A DNA stretch of 64,000 nt, taken from positions 29,399 through 93,398 of the forward strand of contig NZ_KB908272.1 in assembly GCF_000382405.1 (NCBI RefSeq), written 5' to 3'. The notes below the pieces were generated by a model. That model did no database searches. It was not told the origin of the DNA and saw only the letters and a program-made list of their open reading frames with translations. Within the stretch, counting starts at the first letter, position 1. Each line of letters begins with the position of its first letter. The position numbers and the translations under genes are program-made. Below are positions 26,518-36,248 of the stretch, piece after piece. The stretch comes from Mycobacterium sp. 141 (GTDB taxonomy: Bacteria; Actinomycetota; Actinomycetes; Mycobacteriales; Mycobacteriaceae).

Positions 26518-27824
26518 CAGTGGTACTCGCTCAGCCTCGGTGCGACACCCGCGGCAACCGCCAGCGCCGCCAGCACACTGATGGCCGCGGCACCGGCCGG
26601 AAGTGCACTCAGCGCCATGTACGCACGCGTGATGCCGTCGCGCTGCCGCTCCCGCAGCCGTGCGATGTCGTCGCCCAATGCTTGATCCAAGAGGGTGAAC
26701 TGGGCCGCGGAATGCTGGAGCCCGCTGTCTCGCGCGATCGCCACCGCGCCCTGGTAATCGCCCCGGCCCAGTGCGCTTCGGATCTGATCATGGGCACTTG
26801 TCCAGCCGTGCAGGGCGTCCCGCGCCCCATCCACCGGGTGGCTGTCGAGCAGTTGCCCGACCTGTGTGGTCCGCTCATCGAACCCGGCGTCGGATCCGGT
26901 GTCGGAACCGCGTTTGAGCAGGCCGAGAATTTCGTCCGCGCGGGCTTGCTGAACAAGGATCCGGGCGGTCACCGCGACTTCGAGCGGCTCGCCACCCTTC
27001 GTGCGGGCGTCGTCGGCGGCGTGTGCCGCCACCAGCCCGGCGACTGCCAGCCACACCGTGAGCGCTGCCATCAACACCGAAGCCAGCACCAGTCCCGGGT
27101 TGAGCCGACGATGACTGTGGCTGGCCAGGAAAACCTGTGCGAGCACCAGCAATCCCACGGCGAACGCGGCTCCCACGATCGCTGCATACGGGGGCGCGGT
27201 CGAACGCTGCGATGCCGTGACAGCGTCGGTCTGCGTCCGGTACAACTGCTCGGCATCGGGCAGGATCGACTGTTGCAGCAGCGTGGATGATTCACTGAGA
27301 TACGCGACGCCGATCGGGAGGCCGGCGCGGTTGCTCGAGCGGGCGGTCGCCATCATCCCGGTGTACAGCGCGAGCTGGTTGGACAGGTTCGTGAGTAACG
27401 TCAGCGAGTGGGTGTCGTTGGGCGACACGCCGTTCGACGCCGTCACCAGACCGGCGGATGCCTGTCCGATGGCGGCGTCGTAGCGGTCGCGGATCTCGCT
27501 GGGTTCGACACCGCCGGCCAGAAACGCGGTAGCCGCCGTCGTGTTGGCGGACGACAGAGCGCTGTAGATTCGCTGCGCCGCATCGGAGAGCGGTTCGGTG
27601 TGCGAGCCGAGGGTCCCTAGCTCCCGTTGCCTGCTGGACACCGTCGCCGACGCCGCGACGCCCACGGCCAGCACCACTGCTACGAGAATGACGGCCACCG
27701 CCGCTATCCGGCCGGGCGTGGCCCGCAGGAAGTCGATGACCGGGCGGTCCGGCTCGTCGAGATCGACCAGCAGAGACTCGTCGAGTGTGCGTGCCCGCAA
27801 ACTCTCCAACTCACCGCTGTGCAC
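26517..27824 (-). CDS. glnX: Membrane signalling protein GlnX
   Basis: A 435-residue membrane protein linking GlnH to PknG. The layout has an N-terminal cytoplasmic stretch, a helix (AAVAVILVAVVLAVGVAA), an extracellular helical domain, two central membrane segments, a second extracellular helical domain, and a final helix (PAGAAAISVLAALAVAAG). The GTG start is preceded by a good site (GAGGAGATG) and agrees with the roughly 440-residue length of relatives. It is the first gene of the glnX-glnH-pknG operon. Confidence 0.9.
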   Translation of the reverse strand: MHSGELESLRARTLDESLLVDLDEPDRPVIDFLRATPGRIAAVAVILVAVVLAVGVAASATVSSRQRELGTLGSHTEPLSDAAQRIYSALSSANTTAATAFLAGGVEPSEIRDRYDAAIGQASAGLVTASNGVSPNDTHSLTLLTNLSNQLALYTGMMATARSSNRAGLPIGVAYLSESSTLLQQSILPDAEQLYRTQTDAVTASQRSTAPPYAAIVGAAFAVGLLVLAQVFLASHSHRRLNPGLVLASVLMAALTVWLAVAGLVAAHAADDARTKGGEPLEVAVTARILVQQARADEILGLLKRGSDTGSDAGFDERTTQVGQLLDSHPVDGARDALHGWTSAHDQIRSALGRGDYQGAVAIARDSGLQHSAAQFTLLDQALGDDIARLRERQRDGITRAYMALSALPAGAAAISVLAALAVAAGVAPRLSEYH

Positions 27825-28222
27825 TCGACATCTCCTCGTCGCAGGCTGGGGCCAGACCAGCGATACCACACGTCATCCAATGCGGATAAATCGCACGGTA
27901 GCGCCTGCAAACGCCTCGCGTGCGGGGTTGCCTCACACAAAGGTCACGATGTCGTGGAAGAGACCCTATGTGCCTGGATATGTAGGCGTAACGCCGCTGA
28001 GCGGCCAGTTGCGTCACGCATTCTTCGAAGAGTGGTGCACCAAACTGGCCATTCGGGCTGCCCGTCTCCGTCAGCGCATCCTCAGCTTTCACACAGCAAA
28101 ACGCCTGAGGTTTGTAGTTGTGATGCCCGGCCCAGTGTCGTACCGTCAACCTAGTTGATTAGCCGTCCTAGCGGAGATTTCCTCTGTCCGCGCCTGGTCG
28201 CCGCTCATTGAAAGGGTCACGA
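27825..28222. promoter_or_regulatory. Divergent promoter region, glnX / mmpS
   Basis: Nearly 400 bases lie between the divergent glnX and mmpS starts. The stretch is less GC-rich than its neighbours and must hold both promoters. No gene or clear operator palindrome is visible. No regulator gene for the mmpS-mmpL pair is adjacent, unlike some mycobacterial mmpS5-mmpL5 loci. Confidence 0.4.
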
Positions 28223-28669
28223 ATGCAGCGGGTTTCGATCGGACGTCGGCTGAGCCGACGCTGGATGCTGCTGGTGGCCGTGGTGGTGATCGCGGTGGCG
28301 GCCTTCGCTGTGTACCGCCTGCACGGCGTTTTCGCCTCGCACGACGTCACATCGACGCCCAGCGGTACGGTGAACGAGATCGTTCCGTTCAATCCCAAGC
28401 ACGTCGTCATGGAGGTCTTCGGCCCGCCGGGCACGGTGGCAACCATCACCTACCTGGACGTCAACGCCCAACCACAGCGCGCCGACAACGTCACGCTGCC
28501 ATGGGCCTACGACACGACCACCACCCAGCCCGCAGTGTTCGTCAACGTCCAGGCCCAGGGTGACAGTGATTCGATCGGCTGCCGGATCAAGATCGATGAC
28601 GTGGTCAAGGACGAGAGAACGGTGAACACGCTGAACGCCTACACCTACTGCCTGGACAAGTCCGGATGA
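28223..28669 (+). CDS. MmpS family accessory protein
   Basis: A 148-residue MmpS protein: short basic cytoplasmic tail, one membrane helix (RWMLLVAVVVIAVAAFAVY) and an external beta-sandwich domain with a terminal disulfide (GCRIK and YTYCLD). MmpS proteins work with MmpL transporters in exporting lipids or siderophores. The ATG is preferred over a TTG 15 bases earlier; GAAAGGG lies upstream. It overlaps mmpL by ATGA, so both are made in equal amounts. Confidence 0.92.
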   Translation: MQRVSIGRRLSRRWMLLVAVVVIAVAAFAVYRLHGVFASHDVTSTPSGTVNEIVPFNPKHVVMEVFGPPGTVATITYLDVNAQPQRADNVTLPWAYDTTTTQPAVFVNVQAQGDSDSIGCRIKIDDVVKDERTVNTLNAYTYCLDKSG

Positions 28670-31566
28670 GCACCGAGAACGACGCACAGCACAGGGTTCC
28701 GGACCTGATCCGGCGGTTCTCAGTACTCATCGCGATGTTCTGGCTGGGCCTGGCGGTGGTGACGAATGTTTTCGTACCGCAGCTGGAGACCGTCGCCGAA
28801 TCGCACAACGTGTCGCTGAGCCCCCAAGATGCGCCGTCGTTGCAGGCCGCCAAACGGATCGGCAAGGTGTTCGGCGAATTCGATTCCGACAGTTCGGCGA
28901 TGATCGTGCTGGAGGGCGATCAACCGCTGGGCGCCGACGCGCACCACTACTACGACGGCTTGATTCAGAAGCTGCGTCAGGACACCAAGCACGTCGAGCA
29001 CATCCAGGATTTCTGGGGTGATCCGCTGACGGCCGCGGGTTCGCAGAGCGCCGACGGCAAGGCGGCCTTGGTGCAGGTGTACCTCGCCGGCAATCAGGGC
29101 GAGTCGCTGGCCAACGAGTCCGTCGACTCGGTCCGTCGTATCGTCGAGGACACTCCGGCACCGCCGGGTGTCAAGGCCTATGTGACCGGCCCCGCTCCCC
29201 TGGTCACCGACCAGTTCGAAGTAGGTCGCCAGGGCACGCTGAAAACCACCCTGATCACCATCGGGGTGATCTTGGTGATGCTGTTGTCGCTCTACCGCCG
29301 GCTCACCACGGCGATTCTGGTGATTTTCACGGTGATGATCGAGTTGACCGCCTCCCGCGGAGTCGTCGCGGTGCTCGCTAACGCCGGCATCATCGAGCTG
29401 TCGACGTATTCGACCAATCTGCTCACACTCCTGGTGATCGCCGCCGGAACCGACTACGCGATATTCATTCTCGGCCGTTTTCACGAAGCCCGGTACGCCG
29501 GGCAGGACCGGGTGTCGGCGTTCAACACGATGTACCGAGGAACCTCGCACATCATCCTGGGTTCGGGCCTGACGATCGCCGGTGCGGTGTTCTGTCTGAC
29601 CTTCACGCGGCTCCCGTACTTTCAGAGCCTTGGTGTTCCCGCCGGAATCGGCGTCCTCGTCGCGGTGTTGGCGGCGTTGACGCTGGCGCCCGCGGTGCTG
29701 GTGATCGGCCGCCATTTCGGTCTGTTCGAACCTGCGCGGAAGCTGCAGACTCGAGGCTGGCGGCGCATCGGCACGGCCATCGTGCGCTGGCCCGGTCCCG
29801 TCCTGGTGGTGACTGTCGGGGTGGCACTCATCGGACTGCTCGCACTGCCGGGATACAAGACGAGTTACGACGCCCGGCCCTACATGCCGGCCGATGCTCC
29901 CGCCAATGTCGGCTACGCGGCCGCAGAACGCCACTTTTCCCAGGCGCGGCTGAATCCCGAGCTGCTGATGATCGAGGCCGACCACGACCTCCGGAATCCG
30001 ACCGACATGATCCTGCTGGAACGCGTCGCCAAGGCGGTCTTCCACACCGACGGCATCGCCCAGGTGCAGTCGATCACCCGGCCGCTGGGCACGCCCCTGG
30101 ACCACACGTCGATACCGTTCCAGATCAGCGCGGGAAGCTCGGCGCAGATCAACAATCTGCCCTTCCAGCAGGCCCGCGGCGCAGACCTGCTCAAACAGGT
30201 CGACGTGATCAACAACTCGATCGACATTCTGCGCCAGCAGTATGCGTTGCAACAGCAATCCAGCGCTGTCACCGATGAGCAGGCCAAGGCATTCCAGCAG
30301 ACCGTCGCCACAGCCCAGAATCTGCGCGACAAAATCGCCGACTTCGATGACCAGTTCCGCCCGTTGCGCAACTACTTCTACTGGGAGCCGCACTGTTTCG
30401 ACATCCCGATGTGCGCGGCACTGCGGTCGGTGTTCGACGCGCTCGACGGCATCGACGCACTGACCGATCAGTTGGCCAACGTCTCGGGCAGCATCGCCAA
30501 ACTGGATGCGCTGCAACCGAAACTCCTCGCGTTGATACCACCGCAGATCGCCAGCCAGCAGACCAACCGCGATCTGACGCTGACCAACTACGCCACCACC
30601 TCGGGGATCAACGACCAGACGCAAGCCGCACTGCAGAACGCGACCGCCCTCGGTCAGGCGTTCGACGCGTCGAAGACCGACGACTCGTTCTACCTACCCC
30701 CGGAGGCGTTCACCAACCCCGAATTCCTGCGCGGGCTCAAACTGTTCCTGTCACCGGACGGCAAGGCCGCCCGCATGATCATCACCCATGACGGCGATCC
30801 CGCTACGCCGGAAGGCATTTCGCATATCGATAGCATCAGGCACGCCGCGCAGGAAGCCGTCAAGGGCACACCCCTGGCCGGGTCCAAGATCTACCTGGCG
30901 GGCACTGCGGCCACCTATAAAGACATCCAGGACGGCGCCAAATACGACCTCATGATTGCCGGGATCGCCGCGCTGAGTCTGATCCTGCTCGTCATGATGT
31001 TCATCACCCGAAGCATTGTCGCCGCCTTCGTCATCGTGGGCACGGTCGCGCTGTCGTTGGGCGCCTCGTTCGGGCTCTCGGTGCTGATTTGGCAGGATCT
31101 TCTTGGCATCAAACTGTTTTGGATCGTGCTGGCCCTTGCCGTGATCCTGCTGTTGGCGGTGGGATCGGACTACAACCTGCTGCTGATCTCTCGATTCAAG
31201 GAAGAGATCGGTGCCGGCTTGAACACCGGAATCATCCGGGCGATGGCAGGCTCCGGCGCGGTGGTGACGGCGGCCGGCCTGGTGTTCGCGGCCACCATGG
31301 CCTCGTTCGTGTTCGCCGATCTGCGGATCCTCGGCCAGATCGGCACCACGATCGCGTTCGGTCTGCTGTTCGACACCCTGATCGTGCGGTCGTTCATGAC
31401 GCCGTCCATCGCGGCCCTGATCGGACGCTGGTTCTGGTGGCCGTTGAGGGTGCGACCCCGTCCCGCAAGCCAGATGCTGCAACCGTACGGGTCGCGCGCT
31501 TCAGTTCGTCAGCTACTGCTGTGGGAGGACGGCGACCCGATCGCCGGATCGCCGCGACAGAGCTAA
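28666..31566 (+). CDS. MmpL family RND lipid transporter
   Basis: A 966-residue RND-superfamily transporter with 12 membrane helices in two MMPL halves and two large external loops. The proton-relay Asp-Tyr pairs are present in both halves (AAGTDYAIFILGRFHEA and VGSDYNLLLISRFKEE), each at the start of a signature that is diagnostic of MmpL proteins. The first external loop has a long helical hairpin region (QQQSSAVTDEQAKAF) containing an ECHF-like pair of cysteines (PHCFDIPMCAAL), as in the MmpL4/MmpL5 branch. It exports a lipid, glycopeptidolipid or siderophore; substrate not predictable. Confidence 0.94.
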   Translation: MSTENDAQHRVPDLIRRFSVLIAMFWLGLAVVTNVFVPQLETVAESHNVSLSPQDAPSLQAAKRIGKVFGEFDSDSSAMIVLEGDQPLGADAHHYYDGLIQKLRQDTKHVEHIQDFWGDPLTAAGSQSADGKAALVQVYLAGNQGESLANESVDSVRRIVEDTPAPPGVKAYVTGPAPLVTDQFEVGRQGTLKTTLITIGVILVMLLSLYRRLTTAILVIFTVMIELTASRGVVAVLANAGIIELSTYSTNLLTLLVIAAGTDYAIFILGRFHEARYAGQDRVSAFNTMYRGTSHIILGSGLTIAGAVFCLTFTRLPYFQSLGVPAGIGVLVAVLAALTLAPAVLVIGRHFGLFEPARKLQTRGWRRIGTAIVRWPGPVLVVTVGVALIGLLALPGYKTSYDARPYMPADAPANVGYAAAERHFSQARLNPELLMIEADHDLRNPTDMILLERVAKAVFHTDGIAQVQSITRPLGTPLDHTSIPFQISAGSSAQINNLPFQQARGADLLKQVDVINNSIDILRQQYALQQQSSAVTDEQAKAFQQTVATAQNLRDKIADFDDQFRPLRNYFYWEPHCFDIPMCAALRSVFDALDGIDALTDQLANVSGSIAKLDALQPKLLALIPPQIASQQTNRDLTLTNYATTSGINDQTQAALQNATALGQAFDASKTDDSFYLPPEAFTNPEFLRGLKLFLSPDGKAARMIITHDGDPATPEGISHIDSIRHAAQEAVKGTPLAGSKIYLAGTAATYKDIQDGAKYDLMIAGIAALSLILLVMMFITRSIVAAFVIVGTVALSLGASFGLSVLIWQDLLGIKLFWIVLALAVILLLAVGSDYNLLLISRFKEEIGAGLNTGIIRAMAGSGAVVTAAGLVFAATMASFVFADLRILGQIGTTIAFGLLFDTLIVRSFMTPSIAALIGRWFWWPLRVRPRPASQMLQPYGSRASVRQLLLWEDGDPIAGSPRQS

Positions 31567-32018
31567 ACCGCCGGTTCGCTTGCCAATAACGGAGCTTCTT
31601 GCAAGTTCTTTTTCAACCGCGCCACCCTACGCAGCTGCGCGACGATGTTCATGGAGGTCAGCATCGGAATTCCGCCGATGAACGTCCGGAAGGACGGGTT
31701 GCCGCCGTGGACATGGAGCTCGTACAGGCAGCCCACGACGTAGAAGAAACCCATGCTGAAGAGCACGGCAGGTATCGCGTACGCGAGCGGATTACGCGCG
31801 TCATCGACCAGTTCGGTCGCGTATTCGACCTCGTCCTGCGTCAGCGGTTGACGCTTGCGCAACTTTGCCAGCACCGCTTTGTGGGCGCCCACCTGTTCCC
31901 CCATCGGCGCCGGTGTCCGGTTCTCCAACCGGGTGACGTACAGGAATACGCACGACGCGAAAGTCAATGCCATCACACCGGCAAGGATCGTGAGATCGCC
32001 CCAAGTACCGAGACCCAC
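31563..32018 (-). CDS. Small membrane protein, hypothetical
   Basis: A 151-residue protein with three hydrophobic segments: ILAGVMALTFASCVFLYVT, AYAIPAVLFSMGFFYVVG and a weaker TFIGGIPMLTSMNIVAQL. A charged cytoplasmic loop (KAVLAKLRKRQPLTQDEVEY) lies between the first two. Start is GTG. Its stop overlaps the convergent mmpL stop by four bases. No family recognised; convergence argues against co-regulation with mmpL. Confidence 0.75.
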   Translation of the reverse strand: MGLGTWGDLTILAGVMALTFASCVFLYVTRLENRTPAPMGEQVGAHKAVLAKLRKRQPLTQDEVEYATELVDDARNPLAYAIPAVLFSMGFFYVVGCLYELHVHGGNPSFRTFIGGIPMLTSMNIVAQLRRVARLKKNLQEAPLLASEPAV

Positions 32019-32047
32019 GTGAAAGCTCCTCTGCTCGCCTGCGCTTA

Positions 32048-32062
32048 CCTAGCCTCTCTAGG
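32048..32062. promoter_or_regulatory. Short inverted repeat upstream of small membrane protein
   Basis: CCTAG, five bases, CTAGG form a 15-base imperfect palindrome 30 bases upstream of the small membrane protein start and about 115 bases from the divergent gene. It is too short and unlike the iron box to be assigned to a regulator. Confidence 0.3.
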
Positions 32063-32175
32063 CAAACGCTACCTCAACGCGCCGGCTCGACTGTGCCAAC
32101 AGTCCGGACTTTTGAATCGCGGATCTTCGGCGTGCCGGTACCCACATCGGACTCCGGGGACGCGATGATGCAGAT

Positions 32176-32904
32176 GTGGCTGTTGATACGAATGTGACCA
32201 ACGTCGTGCCGGCGCCCGAGCCGGTCGGACCAGAAGCTGACGAGGCGCGGGATGAACCCGGAGCCGTTCCCGGTTCGCAGTCGCAGCAGCGGGTCTGGTC
32301 GATGCCCAAGCCTGCGGTGACGCGCAAGCAGGTCGACGAGGTGGGGCGGATCGCCGTCAAGGCCGGCACGGCCATCGTCGGGTTCATCACCGAACTGGCT
32401 CGGCGCGGCGCCCGCGCCGTGAGGCAACTGTGCCGCGCGATCGAGGCAGTTCCGCCGACCGTGCGCCTGCTGACCACGTCGGGCGTACTCATGCTGCTGG
32501 GTATGGTCGGTGCGATTTCCCTGCACAACTCTGTGGGCCTGAGCTGCATCATCGTCGTGGTCCCCGTGTGCTCGGCGATCCTCGGCGCACTCGGACACCG
32601 GTGGTACAGCGGGCTTGACGGACAGCCCGCGCCGCGGGCGGAGGGCCCGGCTGCTGCAGCCGTGATGTCCGATCTGCAGCGTTCGGTCGAGTACGTCGAC
32701 AACAAGCTCACGGTTGCCCTCAACGCATTCGGTGCCGAACGTCAGCAACACGCAATGATCGCCCTGTTCCAAGCCAAGACTGCCGTCGAACTCACGCTCG
32801 GTACCGAGCAGGACACAACGAGCCGCCTTGATGTATTACTGCCTGCGGGAATCCATGACGCACGGCCGCGAATCCGGGCCGGTTCCGCCCTGGCGGCGTC
32901 ATGA
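32176..32904 (+). CDS. Hypothetical membrane protein, operon with FlgT-like protein
   Basis: A 242-residue protein beginning at GTG. An acidic, Pro-rich N-terminus (about 40 residues) is followed by a basic amphipathic stretch (RRGARAVRQLCRAIEAVPP), two membrane helices (LLTTSGVLMLLGMVGAISL and GLSCIIVVVPVCSAILGALG) and a soluble C-terminus with a helical SDLQRSVEYVDNKL segment. No family recognised. It is coupled by ATGA to the next gene, which suggests a joint role at the membrane. Confidence 0.72.
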   Translation: MAVDTNVTNVVPAPEPVGPEADEARDEPGAVPGSQSQQRVWSMPKPAVTRKQVDEVGRIAVKAGTAIVGFITELARRGARAVRQLCRAIEAVPPTVRLLTTSGVLMLLGMVGAISLHNSVGLSCIIVVVPVCSAILGALGHRWYSGLDGQPAPRAEGPAAAAVMSDLQRSVEYVDNKLTVALNAFGAERQQHAMIALFQAKTAVELTLGTEQDTTSRLDVLLPAGIHDARPRIRAGSALAAS

Positions 32905-33260
32905 ACGACGGGCACACCCTCTCCGGGCAGGTCGCGCTCATTGAAGACGACTACACCTTGGTCATCAATCGTGGCGCTGAGGCAGGTGTGACGCCGGGCA
33001 TGGTTTTCGCCGTGCACTCCGAGTCGGCTCAGATGATCACCGACCCCGAATCCGGCCGGGAATTGGGCAGACTCACGCGTGAGAAACTGCGGGTGCGAGT
33101 GTTCGATGTGCAGCCATTGTTCTCCCGCGCACACACATTCGCCAGGACCGACGACTTCTACGGTCTGTTCCAGGCGACGGGCGTGGTCACCGTAGATGTT
33201 GGTGACCGCCTTGAATTGGTACCTGGTGAAGCCGGTGCCCTTCGGGCGACGTTCGGATAG
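32901..33260 (+). CDS. Small protein resembling FlgT C-terminal domain
   Basis: A 119-residue beta-rich protein. The core (LVINRGAEAGVTPGMVFAVH, then DPESGRELGRL) resembles the C-terminal domain of flagellar assembly protein FlgT, a small beta-barrel that also occurs in unrelated envelope proteins. Since mycobacteria lack flagella, another role is certain. It overlaps the membrane-protein gene by ATGA. Resemblance is by motif memory only. Confidence 0.7.
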   Translation: MNDGHTLSGQVALIEDDYTLVINRGAEAGVTPGMVFAVHSESAQMITDPESGRELGRLTREKLRVRVFDVQPLFSRAHTFARTDDFYGLFQATGVVTVDVGDRLELVPGEAGALRATFG

Positions 33261-33314
33261 GTCCGGAGTCCGCGGCAGACTCTCAGCGGCTGATCCCTGG
33301 CTCGGTAACCGGGG

Positions 33315-34004
33315 TCAGCTCCCGAACACCGACACGACTTTTTTGGCCGTGGCCTTCGCGGACCCCGGATTCTGGCCCGTCACCAGCCGACCATCGGCGA
33401 CGACGTAGGAGGCAAAGGGAATCAGGCCCTTAACGTAGCGGGCGCCGCGCTTCTTCATTTCCTCTTCGACGTTGTAGGGCACCAGCTTGTCGACCCGCGC
33501 GAGCACCTCCTCCGACCAGGAGAAACCGGTCAGCTTGCGCCCGGCAACCAGAAGCGACCCATCGGACAGCGTGGTGTTGAGCAGCCCGGCATAGCCGTGG
33601 CAGACCGAGGACACGATTCCGCCGCGCTCGAAAATCTCGCGGGTGATGCGTTGCAGCCCTTCACTATCGGGGAAATCGAACATCACCGCGTGGCCGCCGG
33701 TGAAGTAGATCGCGTCGAAGTCCGCCGAATCGATCTCATCAGGTGAAGCAGTGGTGGCCAACAGTTCCATCTTCGCGGGGTCGGTCTTCCACGACTTTGC
33801 GCTCTTGTCGTAGTTCGGAAACTTCAGTGAGCGCGGTTCCAACGGCGAGAGGCCGCCCTTGGGGCTGACGATCGTCTGTTGGTAACCCGCTTCGGCGAAG
33901 ACGTCGTAAGCGTGTGTCAGCTCCGAGAGCCACAATCCGGTCGGCTCGGACGGATCCTCGTAATGGGAGACGTTGGTGACGACGTTCAGGATGCGCTTGG
34001 TCAT
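33315..34004 (-). CDS. DJ-1/PfpI family protein (class I GATase-like)
   Basis: A 229-residue member of the Hsp31-like branch of the DJ-1/PfpI superfamily. The nucleophile elbow SSVCHGYAGL carries the reactive Cys with the adjacent His, and the early PSEPTGLWLSELTH supplies the conserved Glu region. Relatives are reported as glyoxalase III, protein deglycase or chaperone, protecting against reactive aldehydes. It is divergent from the AraC pair with about 150 bases between. Confidence 0.9.
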   Translation of the reverse strand: MTKRILNVVTNVSHYEDPSEPTGLWLSELTHAYDVFAEAGYQQTIVSPKGGLSPLEPRSLKFPNYDKSAKSWKTDPAKMELLATTASPDEIDSADFDAIYFTGGHAVMFDFPDSEGLQRITREIFERGGIVSSVCHGYAGLLNTTLSDGSLLVAGRKLTGFSWSEEVLARVDKLVPYNVEEEMKKRGARYVKGLIPFASYVVADGRLVTGQNPGSAKATAKKVVSVFGS

Positions 34005-34157
34005 CTCCTAAGGATTCCGTCGCCGGGCCGGCGTTGCCAGTAACTGGCCACTTATCACAACTTCTTGGCCATCCGTCACCTGTCGAGCGATGCACGCTCG
34101 CTCCTAACCTGGATACCGCATGATGAGAGCAAACAGCCACGGCCACATGAGGTGTAT

Positions 34158-35189
34158 GTGAGTACACACGAGGTTCTGCGTTCGCCGGCAAGCGCTGCGC
34201 TACTGGTCGACCTGGCAGCAGGGGACGGAATGGCTCACGCCGACTCACTGCACGGCACACTCCTGACCCGAGAAGCCCTCGACGACCTCGACGCCGAGGT
34301 CCGCCTTCGCGATGAACTGCAGATCCTCGGCAACATCCTCGACGCGCTGTCTGATGTTCCGGGGCTGGGCGTCGAGGCCGGGCTGCGCTGCCATGCCGCG
34401 TCGCCGGGGCTCTGGGGTCTTGCGCTCATGAGCTCCCGGACACTGGGAGATGCGATGGCGGTGGGGATGTCGCTGGCCGCGCTCAGCTTCTGCCTGTGCC
34501 GGCTCAGCGTCTCCACCGACGAGGCCGACGGTACCGGCCGGTTGGTTCTCGACCCCACAGCGCTGCCGGTCCGCGTCCGCCGATTCGCCGTCGAGCGCGA
34601 CAGCACCGGCATCCAGACGTTACAGCGCGATCTGCTCATGAAACCCGATGCCCAGCTGCGGGTGGCCTATACGATGGCGCGCCCACCCGAGGAGGTCGTG
34701 CAGAAGTACATCGACGTGTTCGGCGTCGAACCTGAGTTTGACGCACCGCAGAACTGCCTGATCGTCAGCCTGGAATCGTTGAGTGCGCCGCTGCCCCAGG
34801 CCAATCAGTACGCCCGGTCGATGGCGGAGAAACAAGCGGTCGGACTGCTCAGACAGCGATCGGCACGGGCCGGCGTCGCGGGCCTGTTGCGCGATCTGAT
34901 GCTGGCGAGTCCGTCACCCGTGCTGTCGCTCGACGAGGCCGCACGGCAACTGATGGTCAGTCCACGCACCCTACGGCGACACCTCGCCGGTGAAGGGGTG
35001 TCGCTGCGGGTGCTGCAGGAAGAGGTGCGCGAGACGCTGGCCGAGGAGCTGCTCGTCACCGATGGCCGTTCTGTCGCGGAAATCGCTGAACGCCTCGGCT
35101 ATTCACAGGTATCCAGCTTTACCCAGGCCTTCCGGCGGTGGAAGGGTGTCGGGCCCCAGGAATATCGCCGGCGGGCGCGCTCTCGATGA
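34158..35189 (+). CDS. AraC-family regulator, first of tandem pair
   Basis: A 343-residue transcription regulator. The N-terminal about 200 residues match the arabinose-binding-like domain of OruR/GadX-type AraC proteins (GLWGLALMSSRTLGDAM). The C-terminal HTH_18 domain has both helix-turn-helix units (LSLDEAARQLMVSPRTLRRH and SVAEIAERLGYSQVSSFTQA, then FRRWKGVGPQEYR). The GTG at 34158 with GAGG upstream is chosen; the frame is open about 90 bases further. It overlaps the next AraC gene by ATGA. Confidence 0.9.
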   Translation: MSTHEVLRSPASAALLVDLAAGDGMAHADSLHGTLLTREALDDLDAEVRLRDELQILGNILDALSDVPGLGVEAGLRCHAASPGLWGLALMSSRTLGDAMAVGMSLAALSFCLCRLSVSTDEADGTGRLVLDPTALPVRVRRFAVERDSTGIQTLQRDLLMKPDAQLRVAYTMARPPEEVVQKYIDVFGVEPEFDAPQNCLIVSLESLSAPLPQANQYARSMAEKQAVGLLRQRSARAGVAGLLRDLMLASPSPVLSLDEAARQLMVSPRTLRRHLAGEGVSLRVLQEEVRETLAEELLVTDGRSVAEIAERLGYSQVSSFTQAFRRWKGVGPQEYRRRARSR

Positions 35190-36235
35190 CGGCGCCGGAT
35201 CTGCATTCCAAGCGGCCGGCAGCGAGTCTGGTGCTGATGCTCGACTGGGCCGCCGAGTTCGGCTTGACCGCACAACAGTGTCTTGTCGGCACCAGGATCA
35301 CCCCGGCCACCGTCCGGATTCCCGCCGCCGAGGTCACCGGACAACAGGAACTCAGGGCCATCGCGAATATCGTTGCGGCTCTCGGGGACCGGCCGGGGCT
35401 CGGCTTGCAGGCCGCGGCCAGGTATCCGGTCACCGCCTTCGGAGTGTGGGGTTTTGCCATCCTCACCAGCCCGACCCTGGGTGAAGCGGTCGACGTCGCA
35501 GTGAGGTTCGTGCGACTGAGTTACGCCTTCTGCACCTTCGAAACACACCGCCATGGTGACGATCTCTCGATCGTGATCGACGCCCGTTCCGTGCCCGCGC
35601 CGGTACGCAGGTTCGTGCTGGAACGTGATGCAGCGGCCATCCCGAATCTGTACCGGGAGATCCTCGGCACGCCCCCGCCACCGAGCCGCATCTCGTTCGC
35701 ACTCCCCGACCCTGGACCGGCCGTCGGACTGTACGAGGAGATGTTCGGCGCGGTACCCGACTTCGACGACGCGATAACCTCGGTCACCTTGTCGGCGGAC
35801 CTGCTGAATATGCCCCTGCCACAGGCGAGTACCCACACCGCCAAGCTCGCCGAACAGCAATGCCGGCTGCTGCTCGAGCAACGTGAAGCCCGCACGGGTC
35901 GCGCGGGTCTGGTCCGCGATCTGTTGCTGGCCGACCCCGCCCGGCCACCGAGCCTGGCCCAGGTGGCAGATCGGCTGTCGTGCAGTACGCGAACGCTGCG
36001 ACGGCAACTGGAGGCGGAAGGCACCTCGTTCCGAAAACTGCTCGATGAGGTGCGCCACCACCTGGGGACGGAGTTGTTGCAGAGCGGCATGACCGTCGAG
36101 CAGGTATCAAACCGGCTGGGATACAACGACGTCAGCAACTTCTCGCACGCATTCCACCGATGGAAGGGCGATAGCCCACGGGCCTATCTGACCCGGCAGA
36201 ACACGACAACACACCCACGCACGACAAACAGGTAA
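35186..36235 (+). CDS. AraC-family regulator, second of tandem pair
   Basis: A 349-residue paralogue of the gene before it, with the same layout: ligand-binding domain (GVWGFAILTSPTLGEAV) and C-terminal double HTH (LAQVADRLSCSTRTLRRQ, VEQVSNRLGYNDVSNFSHA, FHRWKGDSPRAYL). ATGA coupling to the first regulator suggests equal synthesis and possibly heterodimers. The quinone oxidoreductase starts 13 bases downstream, so it is likely in the same transcript and a probable target of the pair. Confidence 0.9.
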   Translation: MTAPDLHSKRPAASLVLMLDWAAEFGLTAQQCLVGTRITPATVRIPAAEVTGQQELRAIANIVAALGDRPGLGLQAAARYPVTAFGVWGFAILTSPTLGEAVDVAVRFVRLSYAFCTFETHRHGDDLSIVIDARSVPAPVRRFVLERDAAAIPNLYREILGTPPPPSRISFALPDPGPAVGLYEEMFGAVPDFDDAITSVTLSADLLNMPLPQASTHTAKLAEQQCRLLLEQREARTGRAGLVRDLLLADPARPPSLAQVADRLSCSTRTLRRQLEAEGTSFRKLLDEVRHHLGTELLQSGMTVEQVSNRLGYNDVSNFSHAFHRWKGDSPRAYLTRQNTTTHPRTTNR

Positions 36236-36248
36236 AGGAGAACACTGC

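Noticed and set aside
28720..30624. Minus-strand frame of 634 codons opposite mmpL
   Set aside because: Shadow frame of mmpL with low-complexity Gln/His/Arg content; no independent evidence.
32040..32070. IdeR-type iron box upstream of the small membrane protein gene
   Set aside because: The CCTAG/CTAGG dyad shares some bases with the iron box but the spacing and flanks do not fit the 19-base consensus.
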